64,000 bases of DNA from Adhaeribacter arboris. GTDB taxonomy: Bacteria > Bacteroidota > Bacteroidia > Cytophagales > Hymenobacteraceae. The position numbers were made by a program, and so were the translations under genes. Of the stretch, positions 28,951 to 38,461 are shown piece by piece. Within the stretch, counting starts at the first letter, position 1. Each line of letters begins with the position of its first letter. The stretch is from assembly GCF_003023845.1 (NCBI RefSeq), contig NZ_PYFT01000001.1, forward strand, positions 62,001 to 126,000. Direction: 5' to 3'. The notes beneath the pieces were generated by a model. That model did not search any database. It was not told where the DNA came from and worked only from the letters and a program-made list of their open reading frames with translations.

Positions 28951-29862
28951 TTGAGCATACTCAGAATTGTAGGAGTAAGTAAAAAATATGCCACCCACCT
29001 GGCCCTGCAAGACATAACCTTCGAAATACCCACCGGATGTATTTTTGGCTTATTGGGCCCAAACGGAGCCGGTAAAACTTCTCTTATCCGAATTATTACC
29101 CAAATTACAGGGGCTGATACCGGTCAGGTTTTTTTTAAGGAAGAACCACTCCACCCCAATCATATCCGATCGATGGGGTATTTACCGGAGGAACGGGGTT
29201 TGTACAAGAAAATGAAAGTAGGGGAGCAATTGCTTTACCTAGCCCAACTAAAAGGCTTATCCAAAGCTGAAGCAAGCGATAAAATAAAAAAATGGGTAGA
29301 CAAACTGGAGATCCGTTCCTGGCTAGATAAAACTATTGAAGATTTATCGAAAGGGATGCAGCAAAAAGTGCAATTCATTGCTACTGTCATGCATCAGCCA
29401 GAACTGATCATTCTCGACGAACCATTTTCTGGGTTTGACCCGATTAATGCTACTATTATCAAAGATGAAATTCTGGCGCTTCGCGAGGCGGGTTCTACTA
29501 TTATTTTCTCTACCCACCGCATGGAATCGGTAGAAGAGCTTTGTGATAATATTGCTTTAATTAACCGGTCGCGCATGATTTTAAATGGGCCGGTACGGGA
29601 AATCAAAAATACCTATAAAACCAGCTCTTACCTGGTAGAAGGTACAGGTCGTTTATTGATTTTATCTCCGGACTTTAAGGTAGTGGAACAACAACAAAAT
29701 GGCAATTATTTTCGGGCAGTCATACAATTGCTGCATGGAGTATCGCCAAATGATTTGCTGCGGTATTTAATTGAGCGCGTAGAAGTACACGCTCTGCGGG
29801 AGCAAATACCTAGTATTAACGACATATTTATCAAACAGGTAAAAGAATATCAGGATGCATAA
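28951..29862 (+). CDS. ABC transporter ATP-binding protein (NatA-like)
   Basis: 303 residues from the TTG at 28951, which gives the usual start (LSILRIVGVSKKYA); the frame stays open to 28903 through another TTG. Walker A is GPNGAGKTS, the signature loop is a degenerate LSKGM rather than LSGG, Walker B is LIILDEPFSGFDP, and STHRM is the H-loop. A C-terminal extension follows, as in NatA/CcmA-type exporters. It overlaps the permease gene by 8 bp, so the two form a functional pair. Confidence 0.9.
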   Translation: MSILRIVGVSKKYATHLALQDITFEIPTGCIFGLLGPNGAGKTSLIRIITQITGADTGQVFFKEEPLHPNHIRSMGYLPEERGLYKKMKVGEQLLYLAQLKGLSKAEASDKIKKWVDKLEIRSWLDKTIEDLSKGMQQKVQFIATVMHQPELIILDEPFSGFDPINATIIKDEILALREAGSTIIFSTHRMESVEELCDNIALINRSRMILNGPVREIKNTYKTSSYLVEGTGRLLILSPDFKVVEQQQNGNYFRAVIQLLHGVSPNDLLRYLIERVEVHALREQIPSINDIFIKQVKEYQDA

Positions 29863-31150
29863 AATCTGGCTTATAATTCAGCGCGAATACCTGGTACGGG
29901 TACGCAAAAAAAGTTTTATTATCATGACCTTGCTAGGACCCTTGCTGCTGGCTTCTATTATGGTAGTGCCTATTTGGTTGGCTAGTGTTTCGGATGCTAC
30001 GGATACCATTGAAGTGCTCGACGAAAGTGGCCTTTTTGTAAATGCCTTTAAAGATAACGGCGAGACTAAGTATATACCGGTAAGCGGATCCTTAGAAACG
30101 CAAAAAGCGGCTTTCCTGCAAACTGAATATACGGCCCTGCTTTATATCCCTAAGTTAGATTTAAGTAAACCGGAAGGCATCCGGCTATATTCTAAAACTA
30201 ATTTGGGTATTACCAAGCAATTGCAACTGGAGAATATTCTGAAAAAAGAAATCGAAACGATTAAGTTCAAGCAATCCGGGATCGATCGGGAGGTGCTGGA
30301 TAAAATGAAAACCAATGTTAGCATTAATACTACTAACCTTACGGATAGCGGCGAGCAAAATAATAATGCTATGGTTACTACGGCGGCCGGTTACGTAGGC
30401 GCCTTTTTAATTTATATGTTTATTTTTATTTACGGCGTGCAGATTATGCGGGGAGTAATAGAAGAGAAAACCAACCGCATTGTGGAAGTAATCATTTCGT
30501 CGGTGAAGCCTTTTCAACTAATGGCCGGTAAAATTATTGGTATTGCAGCGGTAGGCCTTACCCAGTTTCTGCTTTGGATAATTTTATCTTCGGTGGTTAC
30601 AACAGTGGTCTCCTCCCGGTTTGAAATCGACCGGTTTTCCGATGCCCGTATTACCGAAACTTTAAAAGCAAGCAAAGATCCTGGTAAGGCAAAAGAAATG
30701 CACAACGTAGTAAGTGCCTTAGATAATCTGAATTTGCCCTTATTGTTGAGTTGCTTTATCTTTTACTTTTTAGGTGGCTATTTACTGTACGGAGCCTTAT
30801 TTGGGGCAGTAGGTTCGGCGGTAGATAACGAAACCGATACCCAGCAATTCATGCTGCCCATAACTATCCCGCTGGTTTTATCTTTTATTGTGGCGCAAAC
30901 GGTTATTATCAAAAACCCGGATGGCCCGGTAGCTTTCTGGATGTCCATGATTCCGTTTACCTCGCCCATTGCCATGATGCTCCGGTTACCTTTTGGCGTA
31001 CCCACCTGGCAAATTTTATTATCTATGTTATTCTTGGTGCTGGGCTTTATTTTTACTACCTGGATAGCCAGCCGCATTTACCGGGTGGGAATTTTATTAT
31101 ACGGTAAAAAACCTACTTACCGGGAATTATCGAAGTGGCTGTTTTATTAA
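29855..31150 (+). CDS. ABC-2 type permease (NatB-like)
   Basis: 431 residues. One N-terminal membrane helix (SFIIMTLLGPLLLASIMVVPIWL) is followed by a periplasmic domain of about 140 residues and then five or six more helices, beginning with GAFLIYMFIFIYGVQIMRG. EEKTNRIVEVIISSVKPFQLMAGKI is typical of NatB/YhaP exporters of sodium or small amphipathic molecules. It starts inside the ATPase gene (8-bp overlap). The substrate is not determinable. Confidence 0.9.
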   Translation: MHKIWLIIQREYLVRVRKKSFIIMTLLGPLLLASIMVVPIWLASVSDATDTIEVLDESGLFVNAFKDNGETKYIPVSGSLETQKAAFLQTEYTALLYIPKLDLSKPEGIRLYSKTNLGITKQLQLENILKKEIETIKFKQSGIDREVLDKMKTNVSINTTNLTDSGEQNNNAMVTTAAGYVGAFLIYMFIFIYGVQIMRGVIEEKTNRIVEVIISSVKPFQLMAGKIIGIAAVGLTQFLLWIILSSVVTTVVSSRFEIDRFSDARITETLKASKDPGKAKEMHNVVSALDNLNLPLLLSCFIFYFLGGYLLYGALFGAVGSAVDNETDTQQFMLPITIPLVLSFIVAQTVIIKNPDGPVAFWMSMIPFTSPIAMMLRLPFGVPTWQILLSMLFLVLGFIFTTWIASRIYRVGILLYGKKPTYRELSKWLFY

Positions 31151-31197
31151 ATCTGAATCGCAGATTTTCACGGATAACGCGGATTCATTAATACAAT
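31149..31197. repeat. Intergenic aatctg/cggatt word cluster
   Basis: aatctgaatcgcagatt, cacggataacgcggattca: the same word vocabulary as at 21258, 24910 and 28727, directly after the permease stop. Confidence 0.45.
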
Positions 31198-31320
31198 TTA
31201 TATCCAATTGCTTTAAATAGCGGCCATAACGTAGGATATGAAACCCGGCGGGTTGGCGCAATTTTTTAAATCAACCTGATGGAAGGTAACTAATGTTATT
31301 GGGTATTACACATAAACCAT

Positions 31321-31363
31321 AAACAAAGAGCCAAGGTAATTTTATCACCATGGCTCTTTGTTT
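31321..31363. terminator. Bidirectional terminator between convergent genes
   Basis: A 17-bp stem (aaacaaagagccaaggt / accatggctctttgttt) with one mismatch and a 9-nt loop, flanked by A-rich and T-rich arms. It sits between the permease (+) and the Fe-S carrier (-). Confidence 0.85.
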
Positions 31364-31496
31364 GAATACTATATTGAATTGGAATGTTCTTCTTTAACGC
31401 ATATTTAAAATTCGTTAAAACTACCTGATCTATTTCATGCGTGGTTTAGGCAAGTACACTTTGCGGTGTCTGGGTTAGCCGCAAAAAACGACAATG

Positions 31497-31850
31497 TTAA
31501 GAAGAAAAAGAACTGCCGCAGCCGCAGGTACTCTGGGCTTGGGGATTGTTAAAAGTAAAACCCCGGGCATTTAGTCCGTCCTGAAAATCAATTTCCATCC
31601 CCATCACGTACATGCCGTGTTTTTTATCCATCAACACCATTACCCCATCTATTTCGTAAGCTTCATCGCTATCTTTCTTTTTATCGAAACCCAGCAAATA
31701 AGACATGCCGGAACAACCGCCGCCTTGCACGCCTACCCGTAACCCATATTCGGTTGGTACGTTTTTATTCTGCATAATTAGTTTTACCTCGTTTAAAGCC
31801 CGGGGTGTAATTGAGATAGGAGCTATTTTATTTAGTGTGGTAGTCGCCAT
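31497..31850 (-). CDS. A-type iron-sulfur carrier protein (IscA/ErpA/SufA family)
   Basis: 117 residues, full length. The three conserved cysteines are present: one in GGGCSGMSY near residue 45 and two in the C-terminal CGCGSSF. The protein accepts Fe-S clusters from a scaffold and delivers them to apo-enzymes. It stands alone, so IscA, SufA and ErpA cannot be separated. A possible minus-strand -7 box lies at 31913-31920. Confidence 0.93.
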   Translation of the reverse strand: MATTTLNKIAPISITPRALNEVKLIMQNKNVPTEYGLRVGVQGGGCSGMSYLLGFDKKKDSDEAYEIDGVMVLMDKKHGMYVMGMEIDFQDGLNARGFTFNNPQAQSTCGCGSSFSS

Positions 31851-31912
31851 ATTAGTAGAGAAATAAATTTTTCACAAAAATAACTAATATTCAGTATAAT
31901 TGTTTTGCCCAA

Positions 31913-31920
31913 CAAATATA
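31913..31920 (-). promoter_or_regulatory. Candidate -7 box of the Fe-S carrier gene
   Basis: On the minus strand this reads TATATTTG, matching TAnnTTTG, about 63 bp before the ATG. No matching TTTG was found at -33. Confidence 0.3.
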
Positions 31921-31998
31921 AAAGAATAACAGGCCAGTTACCGAAATGATTCCGGTATAAAGGGTAATTCGGCCGCCGAACTATTTACCAATAAAACT

Positions 31999-32523
31999 AT
32001 GCATGAATACCTTTTTGATTTATTAAAAATTTTATTGCCCGCTGCTTTGGTTCTAGTAGGCATGTACCTGGTAATTAAATCTTACCTCGACAAAGAAACC
32101 CAACGCCGGGTTTTAGAATTAAGAATGAAAAACACCGAAATAGTTTTACCTATTCGTTTGCAAGCTTACGAACGGATTTGTTTATTGTTAGAACGGATTG
32201 CGCCCAGCAATTTATTGATTCGGGTAAGTCCGGCTGGCCAAAATGCAGTAGAGTTTCAATACACGCTTCTGGCCGAAATCCGGAACGAATTTAGCCATAA
32301 TGTGTCGCAACAAGTGTACATGAGCGAAGTTGCTTGGCAGCACGTAAAACAAGCCAAAGAAGACGTCGTAACCATGGTGAACAAAGCTTTCCACGAACTA
32401 CCCGAAAATGCCAAAGGTACCGATTTAGCGAAACGCATTCTGGAATCTGTTATAGCCGATAATTATGATCCTACTACTGCGACTTTAAGCTTTATTAAGC
32501 AGGAAATAAATCAGGTATTTTAA
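31999..32523 (+). CDS. Small membrane-anchored conserved protein
   Basis: 174 residues. One N-terminal transmembrane helix (LLKILLPAALVLVGMYLVI) is followed by a cytoplasmic helical domain starting YLDKETQRRVLELRMKNTEIVLPIRLQAYERI. The pattern 'LPLRLQAYERLxLxLERI...EFxHNxSQQ' is one I recall from an uncharacterised family common in Bacteroidota. No catalytic motif. It is divergent from the Fe-S carrier and ends before a bidirectional terminator. Confidence 0.8.
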   Translation: MHEYLFDLLKILLPAALVLVGMYLVIKSYLDKETQRRVLELRMKNTEIVLPIRLQAYERICLLLERIAPSNLLIRVSPAGQNAVEFQYTLLAEIRNEFSHNVSQQVYMSEVAWQHVKQAKEDVVTMVNKAFHELPENAKGTDLAKRILESVIADNYDPTTATLSFIKQEINQVF

Positions 32524-32671
32524 GTAAATAGACCCAAGTATCAAGATATTAGATGTTAGACTTTTTTGGAATTGAGGAATTGAAGTTTAATGCTTTATTA
32601 CAGCAATCCCGACATCAAGTATATTGAGTTAATTTTGTCACTTTACTTAGTTTAGATCGTGCATAAAAACC

Positions 32672-32704
32672 AACCCGCCAGCTTTAAAGCTGGCGGGTTT
32701 TATT
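32672..32704. terminator. Bidirectional terminator
   Basis: Palindrome aacccgccagctttaaagct followed by ggcgggttt: an uninterrupted GC-rich stem with a T-tract on the plus side and A-tract on the other, between convergent genes. Confidence 0.92.
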
Positions 32705-32728
32705 GTTGAGGATAAAAGTTGTAATTTT

Positions 32729-33817
32729 TTACCCGAATAGCTCCCGTAATTTATACACTAATGCCTGAATCTGAGCCAGGGAATGCGCTGGGAAGTTAGC
32801 AATCCGGATTTGAGTATCTTTATAATTTCCGTAGCCGCTGCCAATTACCATATCAAAAGGTGCCAATTTTTTGATTACTTCCGCTGATGAAACCTTAGTG
32901 TTGGCAATTACCGTAGTTTGCGACCGGTGCGCTGGTTCCGCTACGGCAATATCAAAGTTCTGGCTTTCTGCTAAGTAACCGTAAATAACTTTGGCTTTAG
33001 CTTCCGTTTCCTGCCGGATAGTAGCTACTCCGTGATGATTCATTTCTTCCACTACTTTACCCAGCAGATAAATTGCCAGCACATTCGGGGTTTCCGGGTT
33101 TTGGTAGGCCCGCGCTTTACTCAGCAAAGCCGGAATGCTATGATACGAACCAATCGAATTTCCTTTAGATTTTAATTTTTCCGCTTTCGCTACGCAACGA
33201 TCGTTTACCAGCCAAATACCTAAACCGGCGGGCAAGCCAAAGCCTTTCTGCACTGAAAAATAGGTAGAGTCAATCTGATTAAAATCAAACTCCGGATAAG
33301 GCGCCGAAGAAACCGCATCTACATAAATTAAGGCTTCGGAATCTACTTTTTCCCGGAATTGATTTATATCCGCTGCTGGCATACTGGCACCGGAACTGGT
33401 TTCATTTTGTACTAAGGCTACCAACTCCGTTTTTTCAGGAACTTCTACTTCAGCAAGAGTAAAGCCTTGCCCAAAAGGTATTTCCCACTTGGTAGCTTTT
33501 CTACCAAGTTCCTGAGAAATTTCGTAAAACCGCTTCGAGAAAGACCCATTTACCAGATGAAAGCTTTCGCGTTCCACATTATTCTGAATGGCTCGTTCCC
33601 AAACTTCATTGGCTGAGGCAACAAACAAAATATCCCAGTTTGCGGGCAATTGTAACAACTGCAGCAAACCATTTACCGCATGCGCATAAATATCTTTAAA
33701 CTGCTGACTCCGGTGCGAAATAGAGCCAATTTTGTTCGCCATAGCAGTAGCCAAATGGGCGGGAACAGTGGGGTACAATTCCGAAGGCCCCGGCGTAAAG
33801 TATATTTTGTTGTTCAT
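32729..33817 (-). CDS. serC: Phosphoserine aminotransferase-like class V aminotransferase
   Basis: 362 residues. PLP enzyme; the Schiff-base Lys is in STYFSVQKGFGLPAG near residue 190. FTPGPSELYP at the N-terminus and SISHRSQQF are typical of SerC/class V enzymes. Its minus-strand neighbour immediately upstream encodes a phosphoserine phosphatase/3-phosphoglycerate dehydrogenase fusion, so the pair supplies all three steps from 3-phosphoglycerate to serine. The assignment as SerC rests on this context plus the family. Phosphoserine may also feed the CysM operon. Confidence 0.88.
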   Translation of the reverse strand: MNNKIYFTPGPSELYPTVPAHLATAMANKIGSISHRSQQFKDIYAHAVNGLLQLLQLPANWDILFVASANEVWERAIQNNVERESFHLVNGSFSKRFYEISQELGRKATKWEIPFGQGFTLAEVEVPEKTELVALVQNETSSGASMPAADINQFREKVDSEALIYVDAVSSAPYPEFDFNQIDSTYFSVQKGFGLPAGLGIWLVNDRCVAKAEKLKSKGNSIGSYHSIPALLSKARAYQNPETPNVLAIYLLGKVVEEMNHHGVATIRQETEAKAKVIYGYLAESQNFDIAVAEPAHRSQTTVIANTKVSSAEVIKKLAPFDMVIGSGYGNYKDTQIRIANFPAHSLAQIQALVYKLRELFG

Positions 33818-33819
33818 TT

Positions 33820-33930
33820 AGTTACAAGTTACAGGTTGCAAGTTGCAGGTTGAAAATTTTAATAAATATAAAAGATACAAGTTACAGGTTTAGAAAAACA
33901 ACTTGCAACCTGTAGCTTGTAACCTGCAAC
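33820..33930. repeat. gcaagtt/acaggtt word repeats, inverted arms
   Basis: Fills the gap between serC and serA. Left arm words: gttacaggttgcaagttgca. Right arm words: aacttgcaacctgtagcttg. The two are inverted copies about 40 bp apart and could fold into a long imperfect hairpin in the serA-serC transcript. Related words recur at 47130-47218. Confidence 0.6.
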
Positions 33931-35823
33931 CTAATAAAGCACCCGGAATTTAATGGTGTTTTGGATATTGCGTAGGTCGCCGATCAGGTTTTTGTCGTAG
34001 GCCTTATCAATATCGGTGATGACGTAGCCAATGTTTTCGTTCGTTTTTAAATACTGACCCAAAATATTCACATGGTGGTTGGCCAGCACATTATTAATAT
34101 GGGCTAGTACTCCCGGAACATTGTCGTGGACGTGAATTAAACGATGCGCATTCTTCAGCTCTGGTAACTGAATATTCGGGAAATTAACGCTTTGGTAGGT
34201 ATTACCCGAGTTTATGTACTCCATTATGCGGTTCGGAACGAAGTTGGCAATATTGGCCTGGGCTTCGGAAGTACTGCCGCCAATGTGCGGGGTTAAAATA
34301 ACATTAGGTAAACCGCGCAACTCGTTCACAAATTCTTCGGCATTGTTCGCCGGCTCGTACGGAAATACGTCTACCGCGGCGCCTATAATTTTACCGGATT
34401 TAATATTTTTAACTAAACTCGGAATATCTACCAAATGGCCCCGGCTCAAATTCAAGAAAATAACTCCGTCTTTCATGGCTTCAAACTCGGCAGAACCAAA
34501 TAAGTCTTTGTTGCTGGCTCGACCATCTACGTGCAAGGTTATGATATCGGCGATACTCAGCAGTTGCTTTAAAGAGGTGCATTTTTTGGCATTTCCAAGT
34601 TGTAGCTTTTCTACCATATCGTAGTAATACACTTCCATGCCCATCGCTTCGGCGAGAACCGACAACTGAGAGCCAATGTTGCCGTAACCTACAATACCTA
34701 ATTTTTTACCCCGCACCTCAAAACTATTATGCGCCGATTTATCCCATTTGCCCTGGTGCATTTTTTCGCTCTTATTGGGTATGTTTCGGGAAAGCATGAT
34801 AATCTCGCCGATAGCTAATTCTACCACGCTGCGGGTGTTGCTGTAGGGCGCATTAAAGGCCGCAATTCCGGCTTTGGCACAAGCTTTCAGGTCAATTTGA
34901 TTCGTGCCGATGCAGAATGCCCCAACCGCCATTAGTTTATTCGCACTTTGAATTACTTTTTGGGTAACCTGAGTTTTCGACCGGATGCCTAAGATGGATA
35001 CATTTTTTACCTTTTCACTTAGTTCCTCTTCGTTCAGAGCCGTGCTCATGATTTCCACCTGGTATCCTTCCTGCTTAAACAAACGTACCGCTTCCGGGTG
35101 GATATTTTCCAGGAGCAACACGCTTATCCGGTTTTTAGGATAAGAAATAGCCATGGGTAGTTTATTCTGGTACAAAAACTCATCGAAGCTGGGCGCAATG
35201 TGTTCGGCTTTGGCAACAACCGCATCGCGGACTACGTTTTCGGTGAAAGCGTAGAATTTATTCGCTAAGCCAGCTTCTTTGATTTCGTAATCCGTGTAGC
35301 CATCGCCTAGCACGTACACATCGCCTTGTAAAGCCAGATTTTCCAATAATTTAATTTTGCCTTTGTCGCGGCACAGTACATTCTCCTGGTCAAATCCTAT
35401 AATGTTGCCGTTTTCATCAAACCGGAAGGTATTGGCATAAATATTTTCTTCTTTAATGCCGTACTCGGTAACAATAGGAGTAATAAATTCTTTGAATCCG
35501 CTCGAAACAATTAAAATCTGATCGGCAAAGGCGGTAAAAAAGTCTTTATTGCGACGGATAGAATCCGATACTTTGGTTTTTAGCGTGGCAATTAGCGGGG
35601 TTAAGTGCTTTTTGTTGGCTTTCAATAATATCAAACGCTGGGTTAATCCTTCGGTAAATGAGCTTTTACCGTCCATGGCGCTATTGGTCAGGTTCTTGAT
35701 TTCGGCCAGAATCTGATCTTTATTCTCATCGTCTTTCAGCGAAATTTCTCCTAACTCATCCAGAGCTTCTACCTGAGTAAACGTACTATCAAAATCTATT
35801 ATGAAAAATTTGTCTTTAATCAT
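33931..35823 (-). CDS. serA: Phosphoserine phosphatase / 3-phosphoglycerate dehydrogenase fusion
   Basis: 630 residues, two enzymes in one. Residues 1-220 are a HAD phosphatase of the SerB type: DFDSTFTQ (nucleophile Asp), SSGFKEF, and GDGYTDYE with the metal-binding Asp residues. Residues 235-550 are D-3-phosphoglycerate dehydrogenase: GIVGYGNIGSQ binds NAD, NLSRGHLVD and TPHIGGSTSEAQ hold catalytic Arg/His. A C-terminal ACT domain (HDNVPGVLAHINNVLANHHVN) may sense serine. All expected catalytic residues are present. Transcribed together with serC. Confidence 0.93.
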   Translation of the reverse strand: MIKDKFFIIDFDSTFTQVEALDELGEISLKDDENKDQILAEIKNLTNSAMDGKSSFTEGLTQRLILLKANKKHLTPLIATLKTKVSDSIRRNKDFFTAFADQILIVSSGFKEFITPIVTEYGIKEENIYANTFRFDENGNIIGFDQENVLCRDKGKIKLLENLALQGDVYVLGDGYTDYEIKEAGLANKFYAFTENVVRDAVVAKAEHIAPSFDEFLYQNKLPMAISYPKNRISVLLLENIHPEAVRLFKQEGYQVEIMSTALNEEELSEKVKNVSILGIRSKTQVTQKVIQSANKLMAVGAFCIGTNQIDLKACAKAGIAAFNAPYSNTRSVVELAIGEIIMLSRNIPNKSEKMHQGKWDKSAHNSFEVRGKKLGIVGYGNIGSQLSVLAEAMGMEVYYYDMVEKLQLGNAKKCTSLKQLLSIADIITLHVDGRASNKDLFGSAEFEAMKDGVIFLNLSRGHLVDIPSLVKNIKSGKIIGAAVDVFPYEPANNAEEFVNELRGLPNVILTPHIGGSTSEAQANIANFVPNRIMEYINSGNTYQSVNFPNIQLPELKNAHRLIHVHDNVPGVLAHINNVLANHHVNILGQYLKTNENIGYVITDIDKAYDKNLIGDLRNIQNTIKFRVLY

Positions 35824-36077
35824 GGCAATAAAAACTTAAAAAAGGAAAACCAAAGTTGAAAATTTTTTACTGTTTATCGAAGTGATTCCTAGTTTTATTC
35901 TAAAAATTAGAAAAGAAGATTATTTTGTAGCAATGCAGGTTAGTTTTTTGAATATTTTGAAAAAAATAGGTTGGAAAACAGCTTTTTGTTAAATACTTAA
36001 TCAGCAACGCAATGCAACCCTAAGTTTATTTTTGAGTTCAGATCAGGGCTTAGATAAAGAATAAGTAGTCAGCTGGC

Positions 36078-36755
36078 TCAGAGGAATGAGGTTAAAAGTA
36101 ATGTGAGTGCTACTTTTATAACTTTGTTGCCGGGTGGTTTTTCGATGCATTTTTTGTATGCTTCGGCAATTTGCTTAAATTTTTCGGAGTGCAGGTGCAG
36201 CTCATCAAACCAATCATCGAAAGTCATGGCCGTGCCCCGACAATCAATATGGTACACGTTAGCGAAGGTTTGGGCTAAATCAGCGAATAGAAAATTTACT
36301 TCAAAAATAATAGCTTTCAGTATTTTCCGGCTAATCTCTTCATCGGTAATTCCTTTAATCATGAGCGGCCTTATGAGCCATTTGCCGGAATTAATCATCT
36401 GGTTAAGTATGGGTTGTAGGGCATACCATTTTTTCCAGCGGGTTTTGTAAGTGGGTAAAGCATAATCGTAGCCTTGCGTAATTATTTGCAGGTTGGTAAA
36501 CTTGCCGGAATCGCGGAATCGTTGAAAGAGTTGATAATACTGGGCTTTAATCGTCCAGATAAAAGAGTAAAGATCCTTGGTGAGGTACTGGTAACCCATT
36601 CGAATATCTGCTTTATCCGGCTCAGTTTCCTAGGTCAGCATTTTTTCTATTTCGTACCAAGGGCGAAGCGGGTGGGTGTTTTTTGCGTTCACCATAATAG
36701 CCAAGCGATTAAAGCTTAACAAATCATTGCCGCCCCGCTAATCATCTTCTATTTT
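36078..36755 (-). pseudogene. Decayed SGNH/GDSL-like hydrolase
   Basis: The intact stretch (36078-36599, 173 codons) contains YDYALPTYK and the DELHLHSEKF block, which looks like the Asp-x-x-His block V of SGNH hydrolases. The same frame continues upstream beyond the ATG as ETEPDKADIR, then a TAG at 36630-36632, then 32 further sensible codons including RGGNDLLSFNRLA (block III GxND), then another TAG at 36738-36740. The catalytic Ser block is not found. Reading this as a truncated pseudogene with two stops explains why the apparent ORF starts in mid-domain. The alternative is a short unrelated gene. Confidence 0.6.
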
Positions 36756-36843
36756 TGAAATTCTCCTTTCATTCCGGCAGCCTATTTTAAACTTACAAGT
36801 TTAATCGTCTTGCCAGCATTTCCTTAGCCTGATTTGGAAATAA

Positions 36844-36875
36844 AAAAGCCCCGCATTTATAATGGCGAGGCTTTT
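36844..36875 (-). terminator. Terminator of bshA
   Basis: An 11-bp stem (one G-U pair) with a 10-nt loop; read on the minus strand it ends in CTTTTTTA, 18 bp after the bshA stop. Confidence 0.85.
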
Positions 36876-36893
36876 CTAATATAAGCTAAACTC

Positions 36894-38042
36894 TTAAACC
36901 GAGGCACTCACCTCTTGTAACTGAGCGTCAATTACATTTTGGTATACTTCTTCGTAGCGGGGCACAATCTTATCCACTTCAAATTCGCGGGCGCGGGCCA
37001 AAGCATTTACCCGGAATTGCGGTAACTGGGCGTCATCCAGAATATACAAAGCATTTTTTACCATATCCTCCACATCGCCCACTTTGCTCACAAATCCGGT
37101 TACCCCGTCTACGTTCAGCTCCGGAATACCGCCGGCGTTAGACGAGATTACCGGCACTTCGCAAGCCATCGCTTCCAGAGCGGCTAGGCCAAAGCTTTCT
37201 TTTTCCGAGGGCATCAAAAATAAATCGCACACCGAAAGTACTTCTTCCACAGCATCTAACTTGCCCAAAAAGCGCACGTCGCCACAAATTTTAAGCTGAC
37301 GGCATAATTTTTCCATTTTCTGCCGGTCGGGGCCATCGCCCACCAATAATAATTTACTCGGAATTTTGCGCCGTACTTTATCAAATATCTTTAACACGTC
37401 CTGTACCCTTTTCACGCTCCGGAAGTTAGACGTATGCACCAGCAACTTTTCGCCGAAAGGAGCAATAGCGGCCCGGAAATGTTCTTTGTGCTGTTTCCGG
37501 AACCGTTGTAAATTGATAAAATTAGGGATAACCACAATTTCCTTTTCGATGGCGAAATGCTCGTAGGTTTCCCGGCGCAGGTCGTTCGAAACGGCGGTAA
37601 CGCCATCCGACTGATTGATGCTGAAAGTTACTACCGGTTCGTACGATGAGTCTTTTCCGACCAAGGTAATATCGGTGCCGTGCAATGTGGTAACAAAGGG
37701 AATATTAATCCCTTTGGTTTTTAAGATTTGTTTTGCCATGTAAGCAGCGGAAGCGTGCGGAATGGCATAATGGACATGCAGAATATCCAACTTTTCAAAC
37801 TGCACAATATCTACCATCTTACTGGCCAAGGCCAACTCGTAAGGTGCGTGCTGAAATAAAGGATACGACGGAATATTTACTTCGTGGTAAAAAACGTTGG
37901 CACTAAAAAAATCAAGCCGCACCGGCTGACTATAAGTTATAAAATGCACTTTGTGGCCTCTTACAGCCAAAGCGTTACCTAGTTCGGTGGCTACTACACC
38001 GCTGCCGCCAAAAGTAGGATAACAAACAACTCCGATATTCAT
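36894..38042 (-). CDS. bshA: N-acetyl-alpha-D-glucosaminyl L-malate synthase
   Basis: 382 residues of the GT4 family. The start MNIGVVCYPTFGGSGVVATELG is diagnostic for BshA, which joins UDP-GlcNAc to L-malate in the first step of bacillithiol synthesis. HVHYAIPHASAAYMA and the donor motif ESFGLAALEAMACEVPVI follow. It is cytoplasmic and stands alone, which is usual in Bacteroidota; bshB and bshC are not in the window. Presence implies a bacillithiol-based thiol system, consistent with heavy investment in cysteine synthesis nearby. Confidence 0.95.
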   Translation of the reverse strand: MNIGVVCYPTFGGSGVVATELGNALAVRGHKVHFITYSQPVRLDFFSANVFYHEVNIPSYPLFQHAPYELALASKMVDIVQFEKLDILHVHYAIPHASAAYMAKQILKTKGINIPFVTTLHGTDITLVGKDSSYEPVVTFSINQSDGVTAVSNDLRRETYEHFAIEKEIVVIPNFINLQRFRKQHKEHFRAAIAPFGEKLLVHTSNFRSVKRVQDVLKIFDKVRRKIPSKLLLVGDGPDRQKMEKLCRQLKICGDVRFLGKLDAVEEVLSVCDLFLMPSEKESFGLAALEAMACEVPVISSNAGGIPELNVDGVTGFVSKVGDVEDMVKNALYILDDAQLPQFRVNALARAREFEVDKIVPRYEEVYQNVIDAQLQEVSASV

Positions 38043-38461
38043 GGTAATAAAAAATGAGTTTTACGCAATGTACGTACAACAACCATCAAATGAAACAATT
38101 GTTCGGCTTCAGAAATTAAGTTATCGAGAACTTTAAGACCAGATAATTCATATTGGGTAAATAGAAAGTTAAAATTAGTCCGTTTGATAATGTATTATCT
38201 TACAAACTGCTCTGCTATATTAATTAAAAACCATGTAGCAAGAATAATAGCAGAACGGGCATTTAGTCGTTAACAGAAATTAACATTTAAGTTGTAAGAC
38301 GGTACTTATTTTCCGAATAAGATATTCTTTCAAATACAAAAGACTGCTTGAAACATCTACTTTTGTCTACTGAATTTTGCGGAATGTAGATACGCAATTC
38401 TGGTTTTATTTAACCAATTAAGCTAAAATTAAGAATTGGCAGGTTTTGTTAGTGATAGCTA
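38043..38461. other. 419-bp intergenic region without recognisable features
   Basis: Upstream of bshA on the minus strand and downstream of the GH3 gene. AT-rich, with no ORF of note and no T-tailed hairpin. A weak minus-strand promoter-like pair (TTTG then TACATTG about 17 bp later) lies close to the bshA start. Confidence 0.4.
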
